Shown here: one piece after another, positions 54,993-63,548 of the stretch | Position numbering within the stretch: position 1 is the stretch's first letter | Layout of the letters: every line of letters begins with the position of its first letter | Assembly (NCBI GenBank): GCA_002256395.1 | Contig: NKJG01000004.1 | Coordinates: 248,001 to 312,000 of the forward strand | DNA length: 64,000 nt | Source: Bacteroidetes bacterium B1(2017) | GTDB lineage: Bacteria > Bacteroidota > Bacteroidia > UKL13-3 | Direction of reading: 5' to 3' | The notes under the pieces: generated by a model | Databases searched by the model: none | Seen by the model: the letters and a program-made list of their open reading frames with translations, nothing else | Told to the model about the DNA's origin: nothing | Position numbers and translations under genes: made by a program

Positions 54993-56237
54993 TTAGTTGT
55001 TTAATTGAAATTTAACTGGAATAGTAAATCTAACATTTGCTGGTTCACCATTCATTTTACCGGGTTTCCATTTAGGCATAGATTTAACTATTCTAACCGC
55101 TTCCGCATCCATTTCCCATCCAATTTTTTTAATGGCCTTCACATCGGTTAAATCTCCATTACTTAAAACGATAAAGGAAACATATGAATTCCCTTCTATT
55201 TTGTTTTCCAATGCCAACTCAGGATACTTTAAATTAGCCTGAATATACGCATACATTTTTTCATAACCTCCAATGTATTCAGGCATCTCTGAAGCCTGTG
55301 TAAGAACTGGTTCTCCATTAATATATAAATCAATTACCTCACTTGGCGAATCATATGATAATCCTCCAACTGGTCCTGGAACAAATTTAATTGGGAGGGT
55401 GATTTTAAAATCTATTTTCTCACCATCTAAATTTGCTGGAGTCCAGTTAGGCATTAAATCTACTAAATAATTAGTTGCTTCTGAAAATGTTGGGTCGTTT
55501 GATTCTACAATTTCATACTTTGTTGGTTTTCCAGTTGTATCAATTGTAAAACTTATGATTACCCTTCCTTCAATTCTTTTTAATGCGAGAGATTTAGGAT
55601 AAACTATATTTGATTGAAGCCATTCATATAATTGATCTTGTCCCCCTGGAAATTGTGGCTGCTTAAATAATGGGGTATATTCTATTTTATTACCCAGTTG
55701 GTCTAAGCAATATCCTGTAACTAACTTATTATGATCATATAGTTCAATTCTTTTTTTCTTGCCTGTAGGGTAATAGGTAAAAGTGGTATCTTCTAATAAG
55801 TCATTTCGATAGGTTTCGGTAATTTGAAGATACTTATTCTTATGATATAGCTTCCTAGTACCTTCTTTCATTCCATCAACGAAGAAGGTGGAGTCTATAA
55901 AAAATCCTTCCTTATCAAAAATTATTTGCCAATCATTTAACTGTCCCATTTCATAGTAAAGATGTACTTTTTGTTTTCCTTCTTTAGTGTAATAATCGAA
56001 ATAACCTTTTTTATAACTAAAATTTTTATCCTCATATGTTCCCGTCATTTGTATCACCATAGAAGGATAATAATAATCCTTAACCGCATAACCTGATTTG
56101 CCAATTTTTAGTATTCTCGAATAAGAAGCATTTTTTTGATCACAAGATTGCCATTCAGTATCATAATAGCTAGTATCCTGAGCCATTAAGGCATTCAGGT
56201 TTAAGTAAATTGTTAATAGGAGCAGGGTTTTTGTCAT
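54993..56237 (-). CDS. exported protein with YwqK/MORN-like repeats and two TonB_C domains (3 of 3)
   Basis: A 414-aa protein read from ATG 56237, which exposes a signal peptide (KTLLLLTIYLNLNALMAQ). Residues about 25-190 hold MORN/YwqK-like repeats (GYFDYYTKEGKQKVHLYYEMG, partly shown, and DGMKEGTRKLYHKNKYL). Two TonB_C domains follow (about 200-300 and 325-414; YPKSLALKRIEGRVIISF and YPELALENKIEGNSYVSF). It is the first gene of the three. Confidence 0.75.
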   Translation of the reverse strand: MTKTLLLLTIYLNLNALMAQDTSYYDTEWQSCDQKNASYSRILKIGKSGYAVKDYYYPSMVIQMTGTYEDKNFSYKKGYFDYYTKEGKQKVHLYYEMGQLNDWQIIFDKEGFFIDSTFFVDGMKEGTRKLYHKNKYLQITETYRNDLLEDTTFTYYPTGKKKRIELYDHNKLVTGYCLDQLGNKIEYTPLFKQPQFPGGQDQLYEWLQSNIVYPKSLALKRIEGRVIISFTIDTTGKPTKYEIVESNDPTFSEATNYLVDLMPNWTPANLDGEKIDFKITLPIKFVPGPVGGLSYDSPSEVIDLYINGEPVLTQASEMPEYIGGYEKMYAYIQANLKYPELALENKIEGNSYVSFIVLSNGDLTDVKAIKKIGWEMDAEAVRIVKSMPKWKPGKMNGEPANVRFTIPVKFQLNN

Positions 56238-56346
56238 TCTGTTTAGACGCAGGATAGGGTAGATAATATTTATGTGAGGATTATTAAAGTGCCGAAAATA
56301 AGAAAATATTTCCAATGAGAAACTGATTTTTCGCTAAACTTGCTAC

Positions 56347-57186
56347 ATGGAATTATTTACAATTGATACCGGTTTTTTTAAACTAGATGGTGGCGCTATG
56401 TTTGGCGTTGTTCCTAAGAGTATATGGCATAAACAAAACCCTGCCGACGAAAACAATATGATTCGTTTAGCTATGCGGTGTTTGTTAGTTAAAGATGGTG
56501 ATAGACTTATGCTAATTGATAATGGATTAGGTAACAAGCAAGACAATAAATTTTTTGGATATTATTTTTTGCATGGCGATGATACCTTGGAAAAATCTCT
56601 GAATAAACATGGATTTACTAAGGCCGATATTACGGATATGGTTTTAACTCATTTGCATTTCGATCATTGTGGAGGAAGTATTCAATGGAACAAAGATAGA
56701 ACGGGTTTTGAAACGGCCTTTCCAAACGCTACGTATTGGGTAGGAGAGGACCATTGGAATGAAAGTATGGCTCCTAATCCGCGCGAAAAGGCAAGCTTTT
56801 TACGCGATAATATTATGCCTATTCAAGAAAGTGGTCAGTTAAAATTAGTAAAACCAGGTGAGCAATTTCATAAAGATATAGATCTTTTGTTTTCAAAAGG
56901 ACATACTCAAAGTATGATGCACCCTGTAATTCCATATAAAGGAAGTAAGCTAATTTACTTAGCAGATGTAATACCTACTCAAGCGCATCTTCCAATCCCA
57001 TATGTTATGGGTTATGATGTTCGTCCGCTTGATACAATGAAGGAAAAGACAGATATTTTAAATATGGCTGTAGAGAACAACTGGGTTTTATATTTTGAAC
57101 ACGATCCGTTTAATGAAGCCTGCACGGTAGTTCAAACAGAAAAAGGAATACGTTTACAAGACCAAGTAAAACTAAGCGAGGGCTAG
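56347..57186 (+). CDS. MBL-fold metallo-hydrolase (lactonase-like)
   Basis: A 279-aa protein. The metal motif LTHLHFDHCGG (HxHxDH, near 99-109) is present, with further His and Asp ligands in FSKGHTQSMMHP and LADVIPTQAH. The N terminus with LMLIDNGLGN and the overall length resemble the AHL-lactonase/AttM side of the superfamily, but the substrate is unknown. There is no signal peptide. Confidence 0.85.
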   Translation: MELFTIDTGFFKLDGGAMFGVVPKSIWHKQNPADENNMIRLAMRCLLVKDGDRLMLIDNGLGNKQDNKFFGYYFLHGDDTLEKSLNKHGFTKADITDMVLTHLHFDHCGGSIQWNKDRTGFETAFPNATYWVGEDHWNESMAPNPREKASFLRDNIMPIQESGQLKLVKPGEQFHKDIDLLFSKGHTQSMMHPVIPYKGSKLIYLADVIPTQAHLPIPYVMGYDVRPLDTMKEKTDILNMAVENNWVLYFEHDPFNEACTVVQTEKGIRLQDQVKLSEG

Positions 57187-57206
57187 GTTTACTGAATTAC
57201 TTTCTA

Positions 57207-57803
57207 ATGGAATCGCCTTATTTAAATTTGGCTTTGCTATGGATTCTCTTTTATGGTGTCCATAGCATTTTGGCTTCAAGTAGTATAAAAAGCTTGGTTC
57301 AAAATACCTTGCCAGCATTTAATAGACCTTATAGGTTGCTATATAATTTTATTTCAATTAGTTTATTTGTTTGGGCATTTGCTTTTCAAATAAGTATGGT
57401 TGAACGTGTTTTTATAGATAGTTTATTCCTACATTATTTGGGATTAACCTTGGTTATTCTTTCTGTTTATGGAATGTATTTAAGCTTCAAGAATTACCAA
57501 CTTCAAGAGTTTATTGGTATCCAACAAGTAAGAACAAACAAACACAATGCAGCCCTTTCTGAGCGTTTGCAAACGGGCGGTTTGAACCACTATGTAAGGC
57601 ATCCATTATACACGGCTAGCTATTTATTTTTTATGGCTTACCTACTTTATAAACCAACTCTTGGTTCAGCCCTATTTAGCTTAATAAGTTGCATTTACTT
57701 GTACCTTGGAGCCTATTGGGAAGAGCAAAAATTGATAAAGCAATTTGGTGAAGAATATAAATCCTACCAAAAAAAGGTGCCTATGTTTATTCCTAAATAC
57801 TAA
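57207..57803 (+). CDS. ICMT/PEMT-like membrane methyltransferase family protein
   Basis: A 198-aa protein with about five membrane helices. The SAM-binding C-terminal motif is typical of the isoprenylcysteine carboxyl-methyltransferase/phospholipid methyltransferase superfamily: LNHYVRHPLYTASYLFF near 130-146 and YWEEQKLIKQFGEEYKSYQKKVPMF (split) at the end. The N-terminal half resembles NnrU. The substrate is unknown. It starts 20 nt after the MBL gene. Confidence 0.8.
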   Translation: MESPYLNLALLWILFYGVHSILASSSIKSLVQNTLPAFNRPYRLLYNFISISLFVWAFAFQISMVERVFIDSLFLHYLGLTLVILSVYGMYLSFKNYQLQEFIGIQQVRTNKHNAALSERLQTGGLNHYVRHPLYTASYLFFMAYLLYKPTLGSALFSLISCIYLYLGAYWEEQKLIKQFGEEYKSYQKKVPMFIPKY

Positions 57804-57889
57804 AATCGTGTTTACTTGATTTACTTTTCCATATAGATTTGAGGTTCATTTATTAGTAATATTTTTACAAATAAAAATAGCACTATAGA

Positions 57890-58435
57890 ATGAAAAATTT
57901 GCAACTAATAAGTGATGAGTATTTAATTAATAAAATACTCTTAATTCGAGGTAAAAGGGTTATGCTTGATAGTGACCTAGCTTCATTATATTCAGTTGAA
58001 ACAAAAGTGTTGAATCAAGCAGTTAAGCGAAAAATATCAAGATTTCCAGATGATTTTTACTTTCAATTAACAGAATTGGAATGGAGCAACTTGAAGTCAC
58101 AATTTGTGACTTCAAGTTGGGGCGGCAGAAGAACCCTACCATTGGCCTTTACAGAACAAGGAGTTGCTATGCTATCTAGTGTTTTAAATAGCGAAGTTGC
58201 CATACAGATGAATATTCAAATTGTTAGAATTTTTATTCGAATGCGCGAGATGATAGCAGATAAAAATATGGCATATACAAAGATGATTGCTATTGAAAAA
58301 AAACTTCTTGAACATGATGTAAACCTTAAAAGTTATAAAGATGATCTTGAATATCTTTTCAATGCATTAAAACATTTATTGAAAACGGAAACTACAGAAC
58401 GAAAGAAAATAGGATTTAGAAAAGATAAGAACTAG
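57890..58435 (+). CDS. ORF6N-domain DNA-binding protein
   Basis: A 181-aa protein. The ORF6N domain (about 8-110) has LIRGKRVMLDSDLASLYSVET, AVKRKISRFPDDFYFQLTE and LPLAFTEQGVAMLSSVL, all characteristic of phage-antirepressor-like proteins that also occur singly in Bacteroidota chromosomes. A helical C-terminal part follows. No phage genes adjoin it, so it is an orphan. The coding sequence contains a perfect 33-bp palindrome (58087-58119). Confidence 0.88.
   Translation: MKNLQLISDEYLINKILLIRGKRVMLDSDLASLYSVETKVLNQAVKRKISRFPDDFYFQLTELEWSNLKSQFVTSSWGGRRTLPLAFTEQGVAMLSSVLNSEVAIQMNIQIVRIFIRMREMIADKNMAYTKMIAIEKKLLEHDVNLKSYKDDLEYLFNALKHLLKTETTERKKIGFRKDKN
58087..58119. repeat. perfect 33-bp palindrome inside the ORF6N gene
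   Basis: CAACTTGAAGTCACAA (58087-58102), a central T (58103) and the exact reverse complement (58104-58119). It encodes SNLKSQFVTSSW, near residues 66-77. It may be an operator, a DNA-recognition site of the protein itself, or an RNA hairpin. Confidence 0.95.
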
Positions 58436-58451
58436 GAGAAATTGAAAGTAA

Positions 58452-61400
58452 TTATTTCACTCCAATTTCGTCAACAAAAATAAAGGCATCTTCGCCAGCA
58501 CTTAGGTGCCAGCTTGGCAATTTGCCATAGTTTCTTGCTATTACTTTTACGTAACGGGCATTTACCTTAGTTGCACTTGTATACGTAATAGTTTTTATTA
58601 CAGCTCCCTCAATATTGTTTGCTACATCATGCTTGGCAATTCCTACCGATGTGTAATTTATACCATCCAATGAAACATAAAACTCAACTTCTTTTGGCAT
58701 CATAATCCATGCTCCTTGGTCTTGCAAAAAGTGGCCATAAAAGGTATTCAAAGAGCATTCTTTTTTCAGATCTAAGGTTGCCTCAAAGTTCGATGCTTGG
58801 TAGCCTTGCCAGCCACCTTTGCGCCAATCAATATCGCCATTTATGCCGTCTATTAAGCCTTCGGCACCACCGGCAGTATATTGTTTATTATAGGTGTATT
58901 TTAAGGTTATATCCCAATTGTTTTCTTGTTTATAAAATTTCCCAGAAGCCTCAAGGCCCATCATATTCTCGCCCATGTCAATTGCGTCATAGGCTTCAAT
59001 GGTGCATGATTTGTAAATATAGAAAGGCTTTTTATATAGCCTAGGTTCATTTTTCTTTTCCGTGTCTGAACCAATAATTCTGTAATAAATTTTACCGGGA
59101 TTTCGGGTTTCTTGGTTTACAAAATTTTCATAAAGTGTTATAAGTAAACTGTCTTTAAATGTTTTTGATTTGGCTTCAATAATGGGTGATGGCAGAAATC
59201 CTCCACCTGTTGAATCATACTTAAATTTGAAATCCTTTACAGCAAATGGTTTGTCGGATGCTTTAAAATCATGGCTAACAAAATATTTTCCTTGTCTAAA
59301 ATTTGGCATTCCATGTTGTCCATTCTCTGCAAAAAGTCTAAAGTGATTTATGGAATACCCATCGCGATCATTTATTTTATTGCCAGAATCAAGCAAGTAA
59401 ATTTGGTTCGAGGTAGTTCTACCATAATCTAAAATTACACTGTGGTCAATAAAATTTATTTGTACTTTATTAAATAGGGGTGAACCTAATTGGTAGTTTT
59501 CTAATCCGGGTGTAACGGGGTAAAATCCCATGGCACTAAATACAAACCAGGCGCTCATTTGTCCGCAATCTTCATTGCCTGCTAAACCATCTGGAGCATT
59601 GTGATACATTTCATTTAAAATCTGTTGCACACGTGCTTGGGTTTTCTCTGGCTTGCCCACATAATTGTATAAATAGGCCATATGGTGACTAGGTTCATTG
59701 CCATGCGCATATTGGCCTATTAATCCACTTATATCTGCTTGTACTCTTCCACTAGTTTCGCTTCCAGTTTCAAATAGTTCATCCAATTTTTTTTCAAATG
59801 CCTTGCTACCACCCATGACATTTATTAAGCCTTGAATATCTTGAGGCACAAAGAACGTATACTGCCAAGCATTTGCTTCGGTGTAATTATTGTTTACTTC
59901 TTTTGGGTTAAACGGTTCGTACCAACCACCATTCATGCGAGGTTGCATAAAACCTGTTTTGGCGTTAAATACATTTTGCCAATTATATTGCTCAAACAAA
60001 CTTGCGTGCAATACTCCAGCAATTTCATTATTATCATCTACCTGGTTTTCTCTTACTTTTCTAATACACCATTGGTCGTAGGCATATTCAAGAGATTTAC
60101 TTACACTTTCGCTTTCATCTTCTACACTTAGGTATCCTTTTTTAGCATACGTTGGAGCTCCAAAATGTGGGTATGCCGCAGTACCTTCACAAGCTTCAAG
60201 TGCTAATTTATGATCAAATTTATCATTACCTTTAGCCATGGCATCGGCAATAATACTTACAGAGTGGTAGCCAATCATGCAATCTGTTTCGTTGCTACTA
60301 AGTTCCCACATGGGCATGCGACCAATTTGTTTGTATTGCTCTAAAAAGGTTTTTATAAAATCTACATTGCGTTCCCTTTGAACAATGTTGAACAAAGGAT
60401 GCAATGCTCTAAAAGTATCCCATAAACTAAATACGGTATAATAGTTAAAGCCATCGGCTTTGTAAATTTTAAAATCTCTTCCTAAATATCGTCCATCTAC
60501 ATCATTGGCAATGCTAGGGTGAATAAAGCAATGGTAAAGGGCTGTATAGAAAATAATATCTTGATCCTTTGTTCCACCGCTCACTTCAATTTTAGAAAGT
60601 TCTTTATTCCATTCTGTTTCGGCAGCTAATTTGGTGGCCTCAAAATCCCAATTAGGCAATTCCTTTTGCATGTTTAACTCAGCACCTTTTTCATCCACTT
60701 GGCTAATGGCCACTTTTACTAAAATGCTTTCTCCTTTTTTTACTTTAAATTCAATGGCTGCACCAGTTTGATTTCCATTTTCGCCAGGGTTAATGACTAT
60801 GGCAGAGCTGTTTTTTGAGAATTCTATTTTATAGGAAATACGTTGGTCTCTTGCCCAGGCATAACTGCTGCGAGACCCTTCAATGCTATGTGGTGAACTG
60901 CTAGTTATTTTTCCTTTAAGCAGTTTATCTCTATGTGTTAAATCTAAAATAAATTGATAGGTGCCACTTTTTTGAAAGGTATATTTATGAAAACCTACTC
61001 GTGTGGTACTTGTCAATTCAACTTCTATATTATCGTCTTCTAAATGTACCTTATAATAACCTGCTTTTGCTTGTTCTTTGTTATGTAAAAACTTAGAAGA
61101 ATAAACAGATTTATCAAAGGTGGCTTTTCCTGCAACAGGCATCAGCATAATATCGCCATAGTCGCTGCAACCTGTGCCACTTAAATGGGTGTGGCTGAAC
61201 CCATATATAACTGAATCGCTGTAATGATATCCACTGCACCCATCCCAGCTTCCGTTTATTCTAGTATCTGGCCCTAATTGAACCATTCCAAATGGAACTA
61301 CTGGTCCAGGGAAAGTATGTCCGTGGCCACCTGTGCCAATAAATGGATCAACCAATTTGGCGTAATTTATTTGGGAAAAAGAGTTTAGGGAAAGGGTAGA

Positions 61401-61475
61401 TAAATATAAAAAAAACAAAGTAGTTAAAAGCTTTGTTCTGAAACAATAAAGCTTGTTTAGAAGATTTTCATTCAT
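58452..61475 (-). CDS. GH92 alpha-mannosidase
   Basis: A 1007-aa protein read from ATG 61475. Its signal peptide ends SLNSFSQ. The GH92 N-terminal domain starts at LVDPFIGTGGHGHTFPGP and PFGMVQLGPDTR, followed by GFSHTHLSGTGCSDYGDI. The (alpha/alpha)6 catalytic part includes FSLWDTFRALHPLF, GNEPSHHMAYLY and GNEDCGQMSAWFVFSAMGFYP; Asp and Glu residues there bind Ca2+ and activate water. A chitobiase-type segment and an F5/8 C-like domain (about 860-1007) complete the protein. It should remove alpha-mannose from glycans. There is no T9SS domain. Confidence 0.93.
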   Translation of the reverse strand: MNENLLNKLYCFRTKLLTTLFFLYLSTLSLNSFSQINYAKLVDPFIGTGGHGHTFPGPVVPFGMVQLGPDTRINGSWDGCSGYHYSDSVIYGFSHTHLSGTGCSDYGDIMLMPVAGKATFDKSVYSSKFLHNKEQAKAGYYKVHLEDDNIEVELTSTTRVGFHKYTFQKSGTYQFILDLTHRDKLLKGKITSSSPHSIEGSRSSYAWARDQRISYKIEFSKNSSAIVINPGENGNQTGAAIEFKVKKGESILVKVAISQVDEKGAELNMQKELPNWDFEATKLAAETEWNKELSKIEVSGGTKDQDIIFYTALYHCFIHPSIANDVDGRYLGRDFKIYKADGFNYYTVFSLWDTFRALHPLFNIVQRERNVDFIKTFLEQYKQIGRMPMWELSSNETDCMIGYHSVSIIADAMAKGNDKFDHKLALEACEGTAAYPHFGAPTYAKKGYLSVEDESESVSKSLEYAYDQWCIRKVRENQVDDNNEIAGVLHASLFEQYNWQNVFNAKTGFMQPRMNGGWYEPFNPKEVNNNYTEANAWQYTFFVPQDIQGLINVMGGSKAFEKKLDELFETGSETSGRVQADISGLIGQYAHGNEPSHHMAYLYNYVGKPEKTQARVQQILNEMYHNAPDGLAGNEDCGQMSAWFVFSAMGFYPVTPGLENYQLGSPLFNKVQINFIDHSVILDYGRTTSNQIYLLDSGNKINDRDGYSINHFRLFAENGQHGMPNFRQGKYFVSHDFKASDKPFAVKDFKFKYDSTGGGFLPSPIIEAKSKTFKDSLLITLYENFVNQETRNPGKIYYRIIGSDTEKKNEPRLYKKPFYIYKSCTIEAYDAIDMGENMMGLEASGKFYKQENNWDITLKYTYNKQYTAGGAEGLIDGINGDIDWRKGGWQGYQASNFEATLDLKKECSLNTFYGHFLQDQGAWIMMPKEVEFYVSLDGINYTSVGIAKHDVANNIEGAVIKTITYTSATKVNARYVKVIARNYGKLPSWHLSAGEDAFIFVDEIGVK

Positions 61476-61535
61476 GGTCAAATCTACTAAATTCGGGCAT
61501 AAAACAAAATGAAAAGACCAAGCTAATTGGAGGGC

Positions 61536-62651
61536 TTATTTTTGCTCCAATATTCTTATTAAATCATGGTTCAAATAATACACTTCTTTGCCTATTTGTT
61601 TTCTACTTAGGATGCCTTTCTTGCATAAATCTTGCATGTATTTTGTGAGGGTGGTTCGGCTGTTTTTGCTAAGAACTTCACCCACAAGTGATGGTTTAAT
61701 ATAGGGTTGAGAAAATATCACCTCATTTAATTCTTTGGTATACCACTTTAATTCTTTCTTACCGTACTCAAGAGTGGCATCCACTTGACTCAAAATTTCA
61801 TCTATTAAATTATTGGTAAATCCTGCAGTTTGCCTAATACCTTCCAGCATAAATAATATCCACGATTTCCAATCTTTCCTTTGAGTAACGCCAGCTAAAA
61901 AATGGTAATAATCCTCCTTGTTTTCAATAATGTATTTACTAAAGTATAATACAGGTTGAGCCAACAATCCTTCTTTAACTAAGTAAATGAGGTTTAATAT
62001 TCTACCTGTTCTACCATTTCCATCACTAAATGGGTGAATTGCTTCAAACTGGTAATGTGCAATCGTCATTTTTAATAATGGGTCAATATCATCTGCATAC
62101 TCTTGGTTTAAATAATCAACTAAATTGTTAATTTTTTTCTCAACAACTCCTTTTCCTCTCGGTGGTGTGTAAATAGTTTCTCCAGATCTAAATTCACTTT
62201 GACCTCTCTTAAAAATAATCTGTGATTGAGGCGAACGTATGGCTTGCTTATTGTTTTTTATTTGTTGGTTAATTTTAACAATGGTAGAGAGGTTTATTTC
62301 ATTTTTCTTTTTCATGTTTAGGTAGCCTGCCCAAAGAGCCTCTCTATATCGCAATACCTCTATTATATTTGGGTTTAAGCCTTCTTCCATTAAATCATCT
62401 GAAATGGCTTTGTATAGCTCATCTTCGGTAGTGAAGATATTTTCTATTTCAGTTGAACTTCTTGCCTCTTGAATAGAAATAGTATTTATTAACATGATTG
62501 GATTTGGAAGTCTTAACAGATTTTTATTAAGCTCAGCCAATGATCTGCTAGCCTTCCCCCAAGATAATAATATATCTGTAGTTAAAATAGATACAGAAGG
62601 AGGAAGTAAGGGTAGTTCGTTAAAGGGTTTGTTTCTGTCGTAGGGTTTCAT
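61536..62651 (-). CDS. Fic-family AMPylase-like protein with C-terminal winged helix
   Basis: A 371-aa protein. Fic motif HPFSDGNGRTGR (206-217) is intact, with catalytic His206. An N-terminal inhibitory-helix motif [ST]xxxE[GN] is visible at residues 66-71 (S-T-E-I-E-N), so it is a self-inhibited class. The last 60 residues (about 310-371) form a winged helix-turn-helix (SLVGEVLSKNSRTTLTKYM). The upstream 180 bp holds a periodic array of TGTTCA sites that the wHTH may bind. Confidence 0.9.
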   Translation of the reverse strand: MKPYDRNKPFNELPLLPPSVSILTTDILLSWGKASRSLAELNKNLLRLPNPIMLINTISIQEARSSTEIENIFTTEDELYKAISDDLMEEGLNPNIIEVLRYREALWAGYLNMKKKNEINLSTIVKINQQIKNNKQAIRSPQSQIIFKRGQSEFRSGETIYTPPRGKGVVEKKINNLVDYLNQEYADDIDPLLKMTIAHYQFEAIHPFSDGNGRTGRILNLIYLVKEGLLAQPVLYFSKYIIENKEDYYHFLAGVTQRKDWKSWILFMLEGIRQTAGFTNNLIDEILSQVDATLEYGKKELKWYTKELNEVIFSQPYIKPSLVGEVLSKNSRTTLTKYMQDLCKKGILSRKQIGKEVYYLNHDLIRILEQK

Positions 62652-62659
62652 TTTTGATG

Positions 62660-62829
62660 TGTTCAGTTTTATTATTATAACTGAACATGATACAAATATG
62701 TGTTCCTTTTTTTGATTTTAAAAGCATTCATGTTCATTTTTTATATAAAATCTGAACATGTATGGTTTTTGTGTTCATTTTTATGCCATAAATGGATTTC
62801 GTGTTCAGTTTAAAGTTAAAAAATGAACA
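62660..62829. promoter_or_regulatory. 71-bp-periodic array of TGTTCA/TGAACA sites upstream of fic
   Basis: TGTTCA at 62660, 62731 and 62802, TGAACA at 62682, 62753(TCTGAACA, core 62753-62758) and 62824, and TGTTC at 62701 and 62772: all three series repeat every 71 bp. The inverted pairs are TGTTCAGTT/AACTGAACA (62660-62687) and CATGTTCA/TGAACATG (62729-62760). The sequence between sites is not conserved. The array occupies almost all of the fic-cmk spacer, so it likely controls fic. Confidence 0.7.
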
Positions 62830-62850
62830 TAATAAAAGTAAAGAAATTTT

Positions 62851-63540
62851 CTAGTTTGAGTTCGCTTGAAGCTTATTTATCCAATTTAAAACAATTGTAA
62901 GTTGTTCTTCTTTACTCAAGAAGCTATTGTCTAATTCAATTGCATCATCGGCTTTTAGCAGAGGGCTATCGGCGCGGTTGCTATCCATGTGGTCGCGTTT
63001 TTCGAGGTTGGCAAACACTTCGTCGAAGGTAGTGTTTTGGCCTTTTTCTTTAAGTTCATCCAAGCGTCGTTGGGCTCTAATTTTTGGGTCGGCCGTAATA
63101 AAGAGTTTAAGTTCTGCCTTTGGAAAAACTACCGTACCAATATCCCTTCCATCCATCACTATGCCTTTGTTTAAACCCAACGCTTGTTGTTGTTTAACTA
63201 AAAATCTTCTTACCTCACTTAATGAACTTACATCACTTACGGCGCTTGCTACACGAGGGTTTATACGAATTTCATTTTCAATATTTTCCCCGTTTAACAG
63301 GGTGATTTGAGTCTGTGTTTCCTCGTTAAACCCAAATGATATTTGTATTTGAGGCAAACATTCTGCCACCATTTCTGGATGATGAAAATCTATTTGATTT
63401 TGCAATAAATATAGGGTTACAGCTCTATACATGGCTCCTGTATCAACATAATGATAGTTGAGTTGTTTTGCTAACTCACGAGCCAAAGTGCTTTTGCCAC
63501 ACGATGAGAAACCATCTATTGCTATAATTAACTTATTCAC
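62851..63540 (-). CDS. cmk: cytidylate kinase
   Basis: A 229-aa protein read from GTG 63540. P-loop GFSSCGKSTLARELA (10-24), YVDTGAMYRAVTLYL, GRDIGTVVFPKAELKLFITA and RAQRRLDELKEKG are diagnostic of bacterial CMP kinase, which makes (d)CDP. It lies 8 nt downstream of porQ, the same pairing as in Porphyromonas gingivalis. Confidence 0.95.
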   Translation of the reverse strand: MNKLIIAIDGFSSCGKSTLARELAKQLNYHYVDTGAMYRAVTLYLLQNQIDFHHPEMVAECLPQIQISFGFNEETQTQITLLNGENIENEIRINPRVASAVSDVSSLSEVRRFLVKQQQALGLNKGIVMDGRDIGTVVFPKAELKLFITADPKIRAQRRLDELKEKGQNTTFDEVFANLEKRDHMDSNRADSPLLKADDAIELDNSFLSKEEQLTIVLNWINKLQANSN

Positions 63541-63548
63541 TAATTTTT

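Noticed and set aside
57890..58435. Prophage remnant signalled by the ORF6N gene
   Set aside because: No integrase, structural or lysis gene, attachment repeat or tRNA target lies nearby; ORF6N genes often occur alone in this phylum.
62660..62829. CRISPR array upstream of fic
   Set aside because: The repeated elements are only 6-9 bp with diverged filler, and there are no long identical repeats, spacers or cas genes.
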